Counted from the first letter of the stretch, positions 1 through 10,285 are shown. The stretch is 64,000 bases of DNA from Doryteuthis pealeii (GCA_023376005.1 CM042145.1:57491496-57555495), one strand, 5' to 3'. A program made the numbers and translations. Notes: generated by a model from the sequence alone, not told the origin.

Positions 1-243
1 TTTGTTACAACCTTGTTAAACTAATTTGCAAATTCACACTACCCCCCGTAACAAGGGTGTACTTATGAGTGATAATGTACTTCTCAGTCACTTCATAAAG
101 CAAATACATATCTTCAAACATTAATTAATACATCAGAGAATAGACCCTGACGTACATAGACAATTACTATATTGTATGGATTACATTCCTTACTTGCTAC
201 GGTTCTCCTACTTAACGCTGGAGAACACGGAAGGTAATTACAT
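1..243. other. Unannotated AT-rich flank
   Basis: I see no recognisable gene or repeat here. A short open frame that begins near 176 runs into repeat X and has no family resemblance. Confidence 0.4.
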
Positions 244-570
244 CCCGTATCTGCTAGTGGGCGCTGTGTGGCCTAGCGGACAGCATTATAAAAAGAGAAG
301 TGGCAAAGTCAAAATTCTCTTATACCTACTAGTCTTGAGACAAGTAACAACGCATCAATTGCTAACCTGTCTACAAACAGGCGGGGAAGCGGAGTTTCGC
401 GCCCCGGGAACCCCATGTCGCATAGCACACAATAACATGCTTAAGATATATGTCTTTGTACTCTCCTCTTTTATCAGCAGACTCAAGACTTTCTCTACTA
501 AAAGACTATTTTACAATTAGGACATTTCGCTAATACAACTATATATAAGCTTTTCCTTGTATCTTATTTC
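244..570 (+). repeat. Dispersed repeat X, copy 1
   Basis: This stretch aligns over its whole length with 19727-20055. Shared blocks include a tataaaa box near 289, a GC-rich centre with cccgggaacc near 400, and a pyrimidine-rich right part ending near tataagcttttcctt. The TATA-like box and unit length of about 330 bp would fit a promoter-bearing LTR or a SINE-like unit, but I see no TG..CA ends or box B, so the class is open. The strand is arbitrary. Confidence 0.6.
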
Positions 571-728
571 ATGATTTTGATAGAATAGATAATTTAAAGA
601 GATAGATTTTGATAGAATAGAATAGATAGGTAGATATTGTAATGATAAGTAGGACTTGACTCAGGATTTGCTCTGATGTACCATACACTGTTTTTTTATT
701 TTGATACAGGACAAAATTTAAAAGGGGG

Positions 729-800
729 TGTCCGCGTGGCGCAGTGGCTAACGTGCTGGACTGCAACATAATGATAATAAGAGAATTCAACGATCACGTC
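729..800 (+). repeat. SINE-D head fragment (tRNA-like)
   Basis: The text gtggcgcagtggctaacg, followed by gctggactg, matches a tRNA box A region and the start of SINE-D at 26447. The box B region is degraded and no body follows, so this is a truncated copy. Confidence 0.5.
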
Positions 801-992
801 TCGATATTCTGATAGAATAGAGTGCAGTGAACCGTTCACTTCTCGCTCTTTTCTCGCGTTCACAAGTCCGTGTACAAAAACAAGTGTTTATTACACAATT
901 AAATTTTACACAATCGATAGAGTATAACTACTTTTGCTGAATAGTTCATTATATATATATTGTGTTGTATCATGACTTTGTATTAAATAACA

Positions 993-1056
993 GGAGAAGA
1001 AGAAGAAGAAGAAGAAGAAGAAGAAGAAGAAGAAGAAGAAGAAGAAGAAGAAGAAA
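993..1056 (+). repeat. (GAA)n microsatellite
   Basis: About 20 uninterrupted GAA/AAG units. This is a pure homopurine tract, a class able to form triplex DNA. Confidence 0.95.
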
Positions 1057-1144
1057 GTGGTTTATTTTCACACATTACACAATATAAATAATGTCACATA
1101 AAACAAAACAAAAAAAAACGTAATGTTCGTTGTTGTAGTAATGT

Positions 1145-1200
1145 GTGGAGGATGACCACTAATTAGGATTGAGCCTATTCTAGTAATGACCACCCCAGTT
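1145..1200 (-). repeat. SINE tail T3 fragment
   Basis: The reverse complement reads cattactagaataggctc followed by a cctaatta block. This matches the 3' tail of the SINE-A copies at 10611 and 49687. No head is attached. Confidence 0.6.
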
Positions 1201-1404
1201 GTTGTTGGCTTTCTCTTTGTTTATTTTTACATAGTTTGAAACATTAAAATTATCAGACCCACTACGTAAGCCTACAAAATAATTCAACCGAAAACTACAG
1301 TCAACAACTACATTCTAACTCATCTTTTCATAACCGCATTCCTTTCAACGGTTCCTTCCTTCAAAAGGAGCTACTCCCTTAAACCTGCGACATACTTACA
1401 GTAT

Positions 1405-1650
1405 GCATTCATGTCGTAATAGTTATCGTCGAAGGAAATGAACACGATGACATGATTTTAAATCCTGGACAAGGCTGTTTGCATTTCACATAGCTCTAAT
1501 AGCCTTGGGAAAGGCATGAATCCAACTATTCAACCTGGGCTTTTGGTATGGCAGCCGGTCTTGGAGAAGGAAAATTCTGTTAAACTCTGCTTAAGATCGA
1601 CATTGTGCTACATCCTGCCTGTGGTGAAGGGCATGGGTAAAAAAAAAAAA
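1405..1650 (+). mobile_element. SINE-A (tRNA-like head, T2 tail)
   Basis: The tRNA-like head is decayed (gttatcgtcgaaggaaatg, then ttttaaatcctgg as the box B region). The family body follows (catttcacatagc, ccttgggaaaggcatgaatcc, ggagaagg). It ends with tail T2 (acatcctgcctgtgg) and a poly-A run. An internal deletion near 1530 removes part of the body. Confidence 0.75.
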
Positions 1651-1797
1651 ATAGACATCAGTCGTTTGGTTGATGATATGTCAAATTAATAATGGTTTCT
1701 TCTTATGGAAGTTTTCACCAGAACGATGTGTTCTCCATGTTTCTCATCCACACTATCGTGGAATCTAATCGAAGACGTTTATTTATGGACAAAAATA

Positions 1798-2177
1798 TGT
1801 GGGGATTAAAATAAAATTTAAATAAAATTCAAATAAAAAAAATTAAAAAATCCCATGAGCCTTCACCGGAAGAACCCTCTGAGTATGTGCGGGAAAAAGG
1901 ACCCACTTCCGACTCCCAAGAGGATCTCTCAGCCATTCTGAGTTAGGCCTTAACTGTGTCTAGACACTACTACTGACCAGGGAGATATTTCCTTGCCACG
2001 CGGTGGCTATGACCGGTGAATAAAGCCTAAATCATTAAACTACCTTTTGCCGTTGTCTCTTCCTTTTTCAGCGCGACCACCAAATAAGATGGGGTTAAAA
2101 GCAAACCCTAGGAACACGCACGAAGAAAATCCAGCTACCTTTTAAACCTAAAACGTTAAACCTCTTGCCACCCCACA
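1798..2177 (+). repeat. LTR-like repeat L, copy 1
   Basis: It aligns end to end with 20919-21307. Both copies begin TGTGG and end near CCCA, and both carry an AATAAA signal (near 2021 here) followed by a pyrimidine-rich block. This is the layout of a solo LTR. I could not find a convincing target-site duplication or an attached primer-binding site, so LTR status is inferred. Confidence 0.5.
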
Positions 2178-2335
2178 GATATTATCAAGAAGAGTTCGCT
2201 CCAATTCAGTCAGAATTCTTCTTTTCTTTTTGTAAGTTTAGATTGAAGCTATTTCTCTGAATTTTTTAGATGAGGCTTGATAATAAGTGTTATTTGAATT
2301 ATTCGAACTATTGTCCTCATCTTCATTGTTATCTG

Positions 2336-2378
2336 TACAACGTTTCGGCCGATGTGACCCCCCCCCGGCCTTCTTCAG
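2336..2378 (-). ncRNA. Hammerhead-like ribozyme motif, left arm
   Basis: On the minus strand the same blocks appear: CTGAAGA at 2378-2372 and GAAAC at 2346-2342, with GGCC/GGCC able to pair as helix II. It lies inverted relative to the right-arm motif, so one transcript across the element would carry one motif and the antisense of the other. Confidence 0.4.
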
Positions 2379-2457
2379 GTATTTCTTGTCAGACTCGGGA
2401 ACTTTCTCGAACTCGGGAACCTTCTTTTCGAAAATGGGAACCTTCTTTTCGAAATAC

Positions 2458-2496
2458 CTGAAGAAGGCCGGGGGGCATATCGGTCGAAACGTTGTA
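2458..2496 (+). ncRNA. Hammerhead-like ribozyme motif, right arm
   Basis: The core blocks CTGAAGA (2458-2464) and GAAAC (2486-2490) fit CUGANGA and GAAA. Between them GGCC can pair with GGTC as helix II, leaving one extra A next to CUGANGA. After GAAA, A-C pairs with G-T around a GTT loop as a 2-bp helix III, with A at the cleavage position (2496). Helix I is not evident, so activity is uncertain. Confidence 0.4.
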
Positions 2497-2555
2497 CAGA
2501 TAACAATGAAGATGAGGACAATAATCCAAATAATCCAATTAATACTAGATTGAAG

Positions 2556-3190
2556 ATGTTTTTCTATAACCTAAAATTAATGTCATTAAATTTTATGGTG
2601 TCTATAAAAAGGTTTAATACTTTAAAGTTTACGTCTTTCTTTTATTGACAATGTTTTAACACCAACGACCTTGCAAGAACTTGTAGATAAAATTAAATCT
2701 ATAATCATAAAAAGTTAGTTTTAACAACAAGCAAACATTATTCTTTCTTACATTCTTTATTCACACTCTCAATTATCAATTAGCTTTGTGCAAAAGTGTT
2801 GCGTGACGTAATAGGCTACGGGCCCAAAGGCCAAAAAGGCTCTAGTTTTTGATTTAATTTATAATTTTTAGGGTGGGAAAAAAAAGCGGCCAAATGAATG
2901 CTTATAGACTCCTGAATATCACACTATTTTTTTTTATGCGTAAATGTTGCACATATTAAAGTTTTCCGTGGGTACCACCAATTTTCCCCGTGAAATTTAC
3001 CCCACCCCCCTACTATATTTAATATAATAAAACTTGCATAAAGGTTAATATTATCTTTAAAAAATTTTATTCACTCGAAAGAAGAAGCATTAAACAAACT
3101 CCTAATTATTTTTTTTTAAATTTTTCGGCTTACAAAAATAATGCAAATTATAAACGAAAAACAATGTTTACATTTTTTCACCGTTAAATC
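2556..3190. other. AT-rich stretch without recognised features
   Basis: It holds homopolymer A and T runs and two short C-rich runs. I found no coding or repeat similarity to the rest of the window. Confidence 0.4.
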
Positions 3191-3428
3191 AATTGAAATT
3201 TAACGTAGCCAAAAACAAGTTAAAATTAAAATACACATAGAACATTTATTTTCTGGTGTGTTTACATTATACACTTCTTCTTCGCTTGAAGCAGACACAA
3301 AATACAATTGAAATTTAACGTAGCCAAAAACGAGTTATAACTAAGTTTTTTTTTTTAAATTAAAATACACATAAAACATGTATTTTCTGGTGTGTTTACA
3401 TTATACACTTCTTCGCTTGAAGCAGACA
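3191..3428 (+). repeat. Two-unit tandem duplication (about 115-120 bp)
   Basis: A block beginning aattgaaatttaacgtagcc and ending ttcgcttgaagcagaca occurs at 3191-3299 and again at 3306-3428. The second unit gains a T-run, and the first has one extra cttcttc repeat. Confidence 0.85.
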
Positions 3429-3714
3429 TGTTGAGTGATAACTCATGCTACGGTGATCGTGATTGGTTAATTTTATCAGCAGTCAATGAAAGATGTATTC
3501 TGATTGGCTACTTCGTTGTACGCAGCTAACTAAAAATTTTAGCATCTAATTTGTGTATTAAAATATATATTATTAACTAACATGAAAAAACGGTAACTCA
3601 ACCAAGATACAGATATGTTTCTCATGATTTTATACATATTTCTCTAAAAAATAATGCCCACCGCATATTTTTACAAGTTAAAAGTCATCTTTTTCGCCTT
3701 GGGAAACCGACCTA

Positions 3715-3930
3715 TAAGTACTAGCCTGCGATATCGTAGTAAGCGAGTTCGAAATCCAGTTTTTACGCTTTTACGTTCACTTTCGGACTAATACTATTGG
3801 GAATGGTATGAACCCCTTATCCCCCTAGCTATGGGTTAAATAGTACCACTACTGTTCTTCTACAGGGATAGCTTTGACATTAGATGACCCAGGAAATAAA
3901 TAAATAAACCAACATATTCCATTAAACAAA
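3715..3930 (+). mobile_element. SINE-D (tRNA-like head, T1-related tail)
   Basis: The head is 5'-truncated but keeps gagttcgaaatcc as the box B region. The body has ttacgttcacttt, ggtatgaacccctta and agctatgggttaaatagta. The tail has gacattagatgacccagg and cattaaacaaagaaacc, related to T1. Sister copies are at 26447 and 51370. Confidence 0.7.
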
Positions 3931-4485
3931 GAAACCAAACCCATCTTTTTTTGTTTAATTAGAAACACACCAGACAATTGTGTGTGTGTGTATGTGTGTG
4001 TGTTGTTTTTTTTTAATTAAATAATAAAATAAATGAATAATATTAAACTGCTTGAAACTTGTGACAAATTACAAGATCGATCCCGTAAGACTATGTAGAA
4101 TAACAAGGACTCATATCTCATCTCGTGTTGATTTTTTGGTCTTGACTTTTGTGTAGTGAACACCTATTCTTATCTCTCTACAACGAGAGAAATCCTACTG
4201 CCATATATGGTAGCGATGAAGTCCCTTCAAATGTAAATAGGATAAATCTTTACATTATATTTTGTATTATCAAACATTGTTTAGTTGCTCTGTGGAGCAT
4301 TGTGTACAGTTTATCTGTTTACCAATTCTTATAACGACATGGAAAAATGTCTTTATTATTTCTGAGGAATTATGTTTTTTTTTTATGAATTCATAAAAGA
4401 AAACCATTTACCTGTCACATAGATTTTTTTTCAAGCAACATTATATCATATGATTGATTGTTTGATCAATTCTAATTGTATGTCA
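3931..4485. other. Unannotated stretch with short (TG)n
   Basis: There is a short TG-rich run near 3979-4003. Otherwise I see AT-rich sequence with no recognisable family. Confidence 0.4.
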
Positions 4486-4900
4486 ACCCGTCTAGGGTTA
4501 TTTTATGCCTAGAGGTTAGGAAATCGAGTTCACATTTACATTTTTGTGTAGTTGTTTCTTTTTCTTTTTTTTTTGCACATGGTCTTATCTAATACAAATA
4601 ATGTGTTAACATATCTATTTGGCCCATAGATTGGACCCAAACAGGTACTCACTGTTGAGTTTTACCAACTAAAATAGTCCCTTGAGCATTTCCAGAACTA
4701 TCATTCTGTTCAGTGAAGTAAACCAACATGTGAGCATGTATGTCCAGGACCTCCATTAAAATACGTCTTATGTTCTCATTTTTACAAACACTATGAGTCG
4801 ATACCACACCATACCAACTAGGTATGTACTTATTCAACACTTACAATCAGATGCAGTTTAGTGTCATACCCCCAAAACTTGACAAGTTACAAAGACTAGG
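4486..4900 (-). repeat. Element E, diverged or interrupted copy
   Basis: Tail T1 remains near 4486-4530 (caacccgtctagggttattttatgcc). E blocks follow near 4619-4650 (ccatagattggaccc.aaacaggtact) and near 4848-4870 (agatgcagtttagtgtcata). The central 200 bp matches no other E copy and may be an insertion. Confidence 0.5.
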
Positions 4901-4917
4901 CTTGTAAATTATCGAGT

Positions 4918-5212
4918 GTATGTATTTACCCAATCCCTCCGCTATGAGCAGAATATTACACAAAAACAATATTTATGGGGAGAATAGCCGGTTCAGATTC
5001 AGAATTTTCCTTATAGACTGATTAACTTACCCAGGTGAAAAGAATTAGTCTGTCCTACTATTTACCCTTAGCTGGAGAGAGAAATTATGAATTCATGTCT
5101 TTCCTAAAGGGATTAGCGCGAAGAGAAACGCAAAACAGCCCCGTCAAGGATTTGAACTCGGGTCACCGAGTCCATTTCGTAAGACTATAACCGTTACGAT
5201 ACGCACCTCCAC
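4918..5212 (-). mobile_element. SINE-A (full, T2 tail)
   Basis: Read on the minus strand, the head starts at about 5212 (gaggtgcgtatcgtaacgg), box B is gagttcaaatcctt, and the body and T2 tail follow down to 4918. It abuts a SINE-B on the opposite strand at 5213, so the two heads face each other. Confidence 0.75.
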
Positions 5213-5327
5213 AAGCGTAGTGTAATAGCTAGCAAACTAGGCGAATATACCATTGCTAGTAGTTTCCGAGTTCCGCTGGGAGCCCAATATGTCTGACCTA
5301 GTGCCAAAGTAAGCTAAGCTTAGTTGG
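5213..5327 (+). mobile_element. SINE-B (T4 tail)
   Basis: The head gcgtagtgtaatagctagc is the box A region and gagttccgctggg the box B region. The body ctgacctagtgccaaa leads to tail T4 (aagctaagcttag). It is followed directly by element E. Confidence 0.7.
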
Positions 5328-5920
5328 TTTGTTTGCTTGTTTTGTTTTACGGCATGTCAACCACGGTGGGTCATCTAATGCCGGAAAAATTTTGAAAGAT
5401 TCGTAGAAATAGTTTGAAAGAAAATCTTTTAAACTCACTTTTTTGGAAACAAATTTTCTATTTAACTCATAGATGGGACCCTAACAGGTACTACCAATCC
5501 AGTTCAGAGTGGACCCGGGAGCAATGCTGCTCCACATTCCCCAGAACTGTAACCTCACCATCAGTTAGAGTTTAGCGTCATACTTAGGTCATGAAGACCC
5601 TCAGCCACCGCTTTCTAGCACATATATGATAAAAAGGGTTGGAGTTGTCATAAGGGCAATAGGGTCGGGACAATCATATAAGTGCTAGGGCTTGACGTGA
5701 CTAGCAGATTGATTGGAGAGGGCCTCTCCGACCGCCCGTCTAGCCTAAGTAAGGACCAAAGTTGGGTGTTGCATGTCATGATCTGTTCATCCACCAGGAT
5801 TCCGTCCTTAAGCACCGTAGGTCGCCACCCACGGCTAACAGGTGGCACCATTTTGGTGGGGGTCTTGTCCCACTGCAGAGGTGCAGTAGGTGTATTCTAA
5901 AGCCCCACTGACAGAGCTGG
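5328..5920 (-). repeat. Element E, long copy with T1 tail
   Basis: This is one of the longest E copies. On the plus strand it opens with the T1 hairpin (ggcatgtcaacc..gggtcatctaatgcc), then agatgggaccctaacaggt, cagagtggacc, ccccagaactg and catcagttagagtttagcgt. A further 250 bp is shared with 15393-15600. The T1 hairpin puts the 3' end at the left, so the sense strand is probably minus. A minus-strand open frame (5648-5851) exists but resembles no known protein. Confidence 0.65.
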
Positions 5921-6035
5921 CTAAGTTTAGTATATAACTACCCATCTAAGTATAGAACAGATTCATTAATGCTTAACTTCAGCGAGTCCATTTCCTACGA
6001 CGAAAATAATTATTTTAAGCACGCCTCCATAATTG
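5921..6035 (-). mobile_element. Chimeric SINE: SINE-A head joined to 5S-like unit
   Basis: On the minus strand a SINE-A head (gaggcgtgcttaaaataa, then cgtcgtaggaaatggactcg) runs straight into a 5S-rRNA-like block (ctgaagttaagcattaatga, cttagatgggt) and ends in a T4-like tail near 5921. The junction falls at about 5985. Confidence 0.55.
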
Positions 6036-6397
6036 GATGTATAGAGTTGTTTGCTTTATGCATATGCTTTTGAAATTATATCGACAATATAGTTTCAAAG
6101 AAAAGGCAATTTAGAACCGGATCAGAAAGATACATTTAAATTTATCATTTGCTATATTTTCAGTGCACTCGTAGAAAAGCAAATAAACAGTTTCTGTATT
6201 TATTTGTCCTCCCAGTGCAGCGCATGTCTCAGTCTAAAAAAAAAATACAAACTTGTGTTACAAAACTGTTCAGTTCCATCGGTATATTGTCGTAAAAGGC
6301 AAAATGTACCCACTTTTTTTTTTTTAGTTCAATAGCGAATTACAGCCTGAGAGATTTGTGGTACTTCTTTTATTTGTTTTAATTGCTCATTCGTAGA
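6036..6397. other. Unannotated AT-rich stretch
   Basis: No gene or repeat recognised. Confidence 0.4.
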
Positions 6398-6432
6398 TTG
6401 TGTGTGTATGTGTGTGTGAGAGAGAGAGGGAG

Positions 6433-6492
<60 letters not shown>
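6398..6492 (+). repeat. (TG)n-(GA)n microsatellite
   Basis: A short TG run passes into an interrupted and then pure GA run of about 50 bp. Confidence 0.95.
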
Positions 6493-6493
<1 letters not shown>

Positions 6494-6679
6494 CTAAGCA
6501 AAAATGAAAATAAAATAAAGATGAAAGCGTGAGATATGAAATAAAATATTCACTTATCGAGTGAAATGCATTACTGAGTTTAAGAACATTTCAAGGAACC
6601 AATGTTGTGCATCTAAAGTTACTGGAAATTTTGGCTTCGTAAATTGGTTTAAGAACTTTTTTTTCTTAACCTGACAAAC

Positions 6680-6790
6680 AGACATCAAGGTTAGTTACAA
6701 TAACTGCTGTTCTTAAGTAATCACTTATTTTAAAAGTGAAGAGACTCAACTTCAGTGTTCTAAGGGAACCGGTGCGTTCTATAAAAGTCA
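6680..6790 (-). mobile_element. 5S-derived SINE fragment, decayed
   Basis: The right end reads gggaaccggtgcg and the left end tcaaggttagttac, matching the 5S-SINE at 60185 read on the minus strand. The internal 5S-like block is heavily mutated. Confidence 0.45.
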
Positions 6791-7045
6791 AATTTAAAAT
6801 TTAAAATATTTTTTCCAGTATGCATACTGATGGAGATTGAGAGTGAGTTGACAGGAGAGAATAGGTTGGTGGGGGTAAGAAAGTAGGAGAAGGGTGATTT
6901 AATTAGATATTTATGTTAAGATTTGTATTCAAAATTTTTCTTCCAGTTCAGCGCATTGGAGGGGTTATAGATAAATTGGGTACACCTACATCCGTGAATA
7001 TTAAATTTCAGATTTAAAGTCTTTTCTTGCAAGCATATACATATG

Positions 7046-7098
7046 CACACACACACACACACACATACAGACATACTCTCTCTCTCTCTCTCTCCTAC
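7046..7098 (+). repeat. (CA)n and (TC)n microsatellite
   Basis: A CA run, a short mixed spacer, then a TC run. Confidence 0.9.
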
Positions 7099-7147
7099 TT
7101 ACACATTCCACATATACATACACATACCTACACAAACACACACACAC

Positions 7148-7262
7148 TCGTAGAATGGTTAGCAAGCTAGATTCGCAAACCATTGTTAGTGAGATCGGTT
7201 CTCACTGGGCGTTCCATACTTCTAGCCTTGTGCCACATTTAAGCTAAGCTTAGTAAATAACT
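7148..7262 (+). mobile_element. SINE-B (T4 tail)
   Basis: The head agaatggttagcaagctag is the box A region; gagatcggttctcactggg covers the box B region. The body has ctagccttgtgccac. Tail T4 (taagctaagcttagtaaata) closes the unit. Confidence 0.75.
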
Positions 7263-7682
7263 ATATGGACTTGTACGCACATTTATGCATATTATGTCTC
7301 GATTTACTAGGTGTCGTGTATATACACACATACATACGTTTAAAAAGGTATTTCTTTAAATACAAGTTTTAAATTATTTTCATATCTGCACTTGAAAATG
7401 ATTTCATTTTTCTAATCAAGAAGCTTATTCCTGTCTTTGTAGTGGATTATTGCTATTTTTTTCTTTCAAACAAAAATAGCATTTATTTCTGAAATTGTGG
7501 TGTTGTCGATTTTTTTTGACAATTTGCCAGTGTATTTGTCGGTTCAGCTTTTTTTCTTTTAGTTTCCAAAAGTACTTCCATAGTACAGTTTGTAATTTTA
7601 GTCTATTGCGAAATCAGAATCGAGAAAGCCAGGTGGCTGAAATCAATTTATATCTGATAAGTTAAAGGTTTTCAGATCAGGT
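7263..7682. other. Unannotated stretch
   Basis: AT-rich with T-runs. No recognised family. Confidence 0.4.
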
Positions 7683-8265
7683 CATGCCAACAATACAGAT
7701 ATCCATAATTCTTTCTCACAAACCGTCACCATTGGTCATCGCCCATATGATGTCCTCTGCGCAGCAACTAGAATCCGCATAGAGCTGATTGAGGTAGATT
7801 TTTGCTGGTAGGCCTACAATGTTATGTCCACAAAAGAATGTCATTAATGAATTCTCCCTTGTTTCTCCAGCAGTGTCCAGCATGTCTTACATGGATGATG
7901 ATGGGTACGGTCGCTTTCTTGTGGGGTGTTGTTTCAAAGATTTGTTGAAGATAGTGCGCAGCATAATGTGTAGCTCGCATTAAGCCTTTTCTCTTGGCGC
8001 TTCATTAGAGTCTAAGTGGTGCAGCCGTTCAGTAGCACTGACGAGGCTATGGTTTGGAAGAATTCTCGCTTTATCTTATTGGGGAGATCAGATTTCCATA
8101 TGATCAATAATCTATCCATAGCAGCCCATGCCTTTCCTATGCATGTATTGACATGTGAACTGGTCTAATAATTTCAGAGGTTTACCATCCAGTGTCGAGA
8201 TAACTCCATCTTTTTTTTAGACACATGAACTCAGTTTTATCTGATTTCACATGATGAGTTATCAA
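7683..8265 (-). pseudogene. NLR-1 non-LTR retrotransposon, C-terminal ORF relic
   Basis: Conceptual translation of the minus strand gives, in several frames, the region after the reverse transcriptase palm domain of a non-LTR retrotransposon. Readable pieces are DKTEFMCLK, GVISTLDGKPLKLLDQFT, GKAWAAMDRL and RHAGHCW-like text. These align with the better copy at 44568-44997 and with each other in order. Frameshifts and in-frame stops are present. Only the 3' part of the element is here, as expected from 5' truncation. The clade is not decided. Confidence 0.75.
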
Positions 8266-8287
8266 AACAACCAAAGAAAGATAAACA

Positions 8288-8457
8288 TGTATATATATAT
8301 ATATGTGTGTGTGTGTGTTATTGTGTACAATATAATTAAAAGGTCATTGTTATCATTGGTTTCAAAGCAACGTAATAGACACTTATCATCAGTGGCTAGT
8401 GCGTTGCTTTGAAACCAATGGTAACAATCACCTTTTAATTGTATTGTACACTATAAC
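8288..8457. repeat. Inverted repeat (hairpin) beside (AT)(GT) run
   Basis: Arms of about 54 bp at 8318-8371 and 8402-8457 are nearly complementary (tgctttgaaaccaatggtaa opposes its reverse complement). They are separated by a loop of about 30 bp. An AT/GT run abuts the left arm. It is probably a small palindromic DNA element. Confidence 0.8.
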
Positions 8458-8524
8458 AAATAAATACACCTCTTACACCTGTAATCGGGCACTTTATTTT
8501 CATTTCTTTAATACAAAGTACCTG

Positions 8525-8525
<1 letters not shown>

Positions 8526-8603
<78 letters not shown>

Positions 8604-8604
8604 T
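8526..8604 (+). repeat. (TA)n(GA)n microsatellite
   Basis: A TA run changes directly to a GA run. The same TA-to-GA order recurs at 9087, 35280, 41258 and 54434. Confidence 0.95.
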
Positions 8605-8617
8605 CTGAAATATAGAT

Positions 8618-8815
8618 AGCTGGTTGGTTGTTTTAAGGTATATCAACCCTCTTTCGGGTCATTTAATACCGGTAAAAGTTATTATCATAAACAAAGGACT
8701 CACGTTACTTACACTAACTGCCATTGCTTAAGGGGTCACTCAATCAAGTATTGAATTGGTTTATTGCTGCTTAGCTTCGGTGATCTAGCGGGAACCAGTG
8801 CGACTTGACCGTTAT
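8618..8815 (-). mobile_element. 5S-derived SINE with T1 tail
   Basis: On the minus strand the head has gatcaccgaagctaagcagc, matching the conserved 5S rRNA internal control region. A 5S-like continuation follows, then the T1 hairpin tail (8640-8677: accctctttcgggt at its core). This is a near-complete element. Confidence 0.75.
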
Positions 8816-8848
8816 ATATATATATATAATATATATATATATATATAG
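8815..8848 (+). repeat. (TA)n microsatellite
   Basis: About 34 bp of TA with one interruption, at the 5' edge of the 5S-SINE. Confidence 0.9.
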
Positions 8849-9085
8849 TAATACACAGACACCGCGTTTCTACCTATCACGTTTCTTCAGTGTGGGTAAG
8901 CATTAGCAGGCTACCTCCAGCCAGGATGGAAACCCTATCAATTTATCATCAATCAAACTTCTTAAATACTCGGTCATCTGCACACCTACAGACTGGAACG
9001 AGGATTTTAACTGATAAATATATACATATGTATATATGTAAAGGTCGCCAGAAATGCTCCATCCGTTTTATAAGGGGTGGGGAGC

Positions 9086-9086
<1 letters not shown>

Positions 9087-9137
<51 letters not shown>
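9087..9137 (+). repeat. (TA)n(GA)n microsatellite
   Basis: TA run followed by GA run. Confidence 0.95.
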
Positions 9138-9142
<5 letters not shown>

Positions 9143-9186
9143 TGGGAGAAATTGCAATTACGATCTCTAGAAAGCATTCCTTTATT

Positions 9187-9260
9187 TCAGGGGTAGAGAA
9201 CTTGCAGCCTTCTATGCTTTCAAATATTTCCATTGACTTGTCGAATTACCAATTAAAATT
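9187..9260 (+). repeat. hAT-like terminal fragment
   Basis: The start caggggtagagaacttgcag and the block accaattaaaatt also occur at 9628-9725. Text of the type caggggtnnnnaaactgc is common at hAT-type element ends. Class is inferred from this alone. Confidence 0.4.
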
Positions 9261-9627
9261 GGTTTTCATTTTAAGCTTACTGCTTCAAATTTTAGTCAGC
9301 TGATTTCTGTGTGTAAACACCTGGGTAAACTTGATATCGGGATGGGGTGAGGAAAATGACGGCGACATCTTCTGGTCTCTGTATCATTGTGTCCCTCTTT
9401 TTTTATAGAACTGACAGAAAAAAATCTAAAGAAATGTACCAACCTTCCTTTCCACACACACACACACAACAGTTAATAAAATAGTGTACAAAGATCAGAA
9501 AATATTGCCTTTCTTTAGAAAAAAAATGCGTCATTAGTTTGTTAAACAATAAACATTTCTTACATTCAAATCTTTAAAAAAAATTCAAAATGTAGTTTGC
9601 GTTGAAAGTCATTTTTAATCATCTAAA

Positions 9628-9740
9628 GCAGGGGTGGAGGAACCTGCACTCTTAAGGCCGTCTACAACCTTCAACAACATCAAGTTTGGTCTTCCATGGT
9701 CTTGTTGAAAGACCAATTAAAATTGTGCACCTCTACTTTG
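9628..9740 (+). repeat. hAT-like terminal fragment, second copy
   Basis: It begins caggggtggaggaacctgca and ends with accaattaaaattg, parallel to 9187-9260. Confidence 0.4.
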
Positions 9741-9842
9741 AGAACCTAATATTCCAGTGCTTTCTAGAAAAAAGTAATCTTAAAAAAAATTTGTTAAAAG
9801 TGTAGCAATGTTTTTTCTTTTAAGTAGTATATATTAATTGTA

Positions 9843-9925
9843 TTCCAAATCCTGGAGGATGCTGTTTGCATTTCACATAGCACTAATACCTTTTGGAAAA
9901 GGCATGAATCTAATTATTCTCCCTA
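9843..9925 (+). mobile_element. SINE-A internal fragment
   Basis: Contains aaatcctggaggatgctg, catttcacatagc and ggcatgaatctaa from the SINE-A body. Head and tail are absent. Confidence 0.65.
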
Positions 9926-10169
9926 CGCTGTTGTATTTCTTTTAATGTCCTTTGTGTCCTCAAATTTTACCCCTGAATTTTCAGTTTAGCAAAGAAGAAA
10001 AAAAAGCAGAACTACATGTGGTGAGTATGGAAGGTGTTTCACTTTTACAATCCAATGTTTCAACTGAAAAAGTGTTAACCTTTACCAACAATGCCTAGTG
10101 ACAATGGCTTACAAACAATGGCTTGCTCAACAACGGACACTTCAAACTAGATAATTAATTGTCTAATGA

Positions 10170-10285
10170 TGATTGGTGGGTTGGTTTTACGGCATGTCAA
10201 CCCTTAATGTGTCATTTAATGCCAAAGTTAGTATTTTCTCTCAAGCAATTATATAGTTTCAAGATCACGTACCTCCACCCACATA
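10170..10285 (-). repeat. T1 tail fragment with E-type flank
   Basis: The hairpin ggcatgtcaaccc..gtcatttaatgcc lies at about 10191-10225, followed by ttatatagtttcaag text that is characteristic of E. Confidence 0.6.

Larger units (their letters stand above)
2239..2555 (+). mobile_element. Penelope-like fold-back element, copy 1
   Basis: Two arms of about 110 bp are near-complementary (about 2264-2385 and 2455-2545). They flank a centre of short repeats built on gggaacctt. Identical 10-bp copies of tagattgaag lie at 2239-2248 and 2546-2555, so this reads as an insertion of 2249-2545 with a target-site duplication. Each arm carries a ctgaagaagg..cgaaacgttg motif resembling a hammerhead ribozyme core, which is a known feature of Penelope-like retroelements. 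No reverse transcriptase is present. Related copies lie at 36059, 55877 and 59750. Confidence 0.65.

Noticed and set aside
5648..5900. Overlapping open frames on both strands inside element E
   Set aside because: The related E copy at 15393-15600 does not preserve either frame, and neither frame resembles a known protein.
8890..9303. 137-codon plus-strand open frame
   Set aside because: It spans a TA/GA microsatellite and a hAT-like end; no protein family is recognisable.
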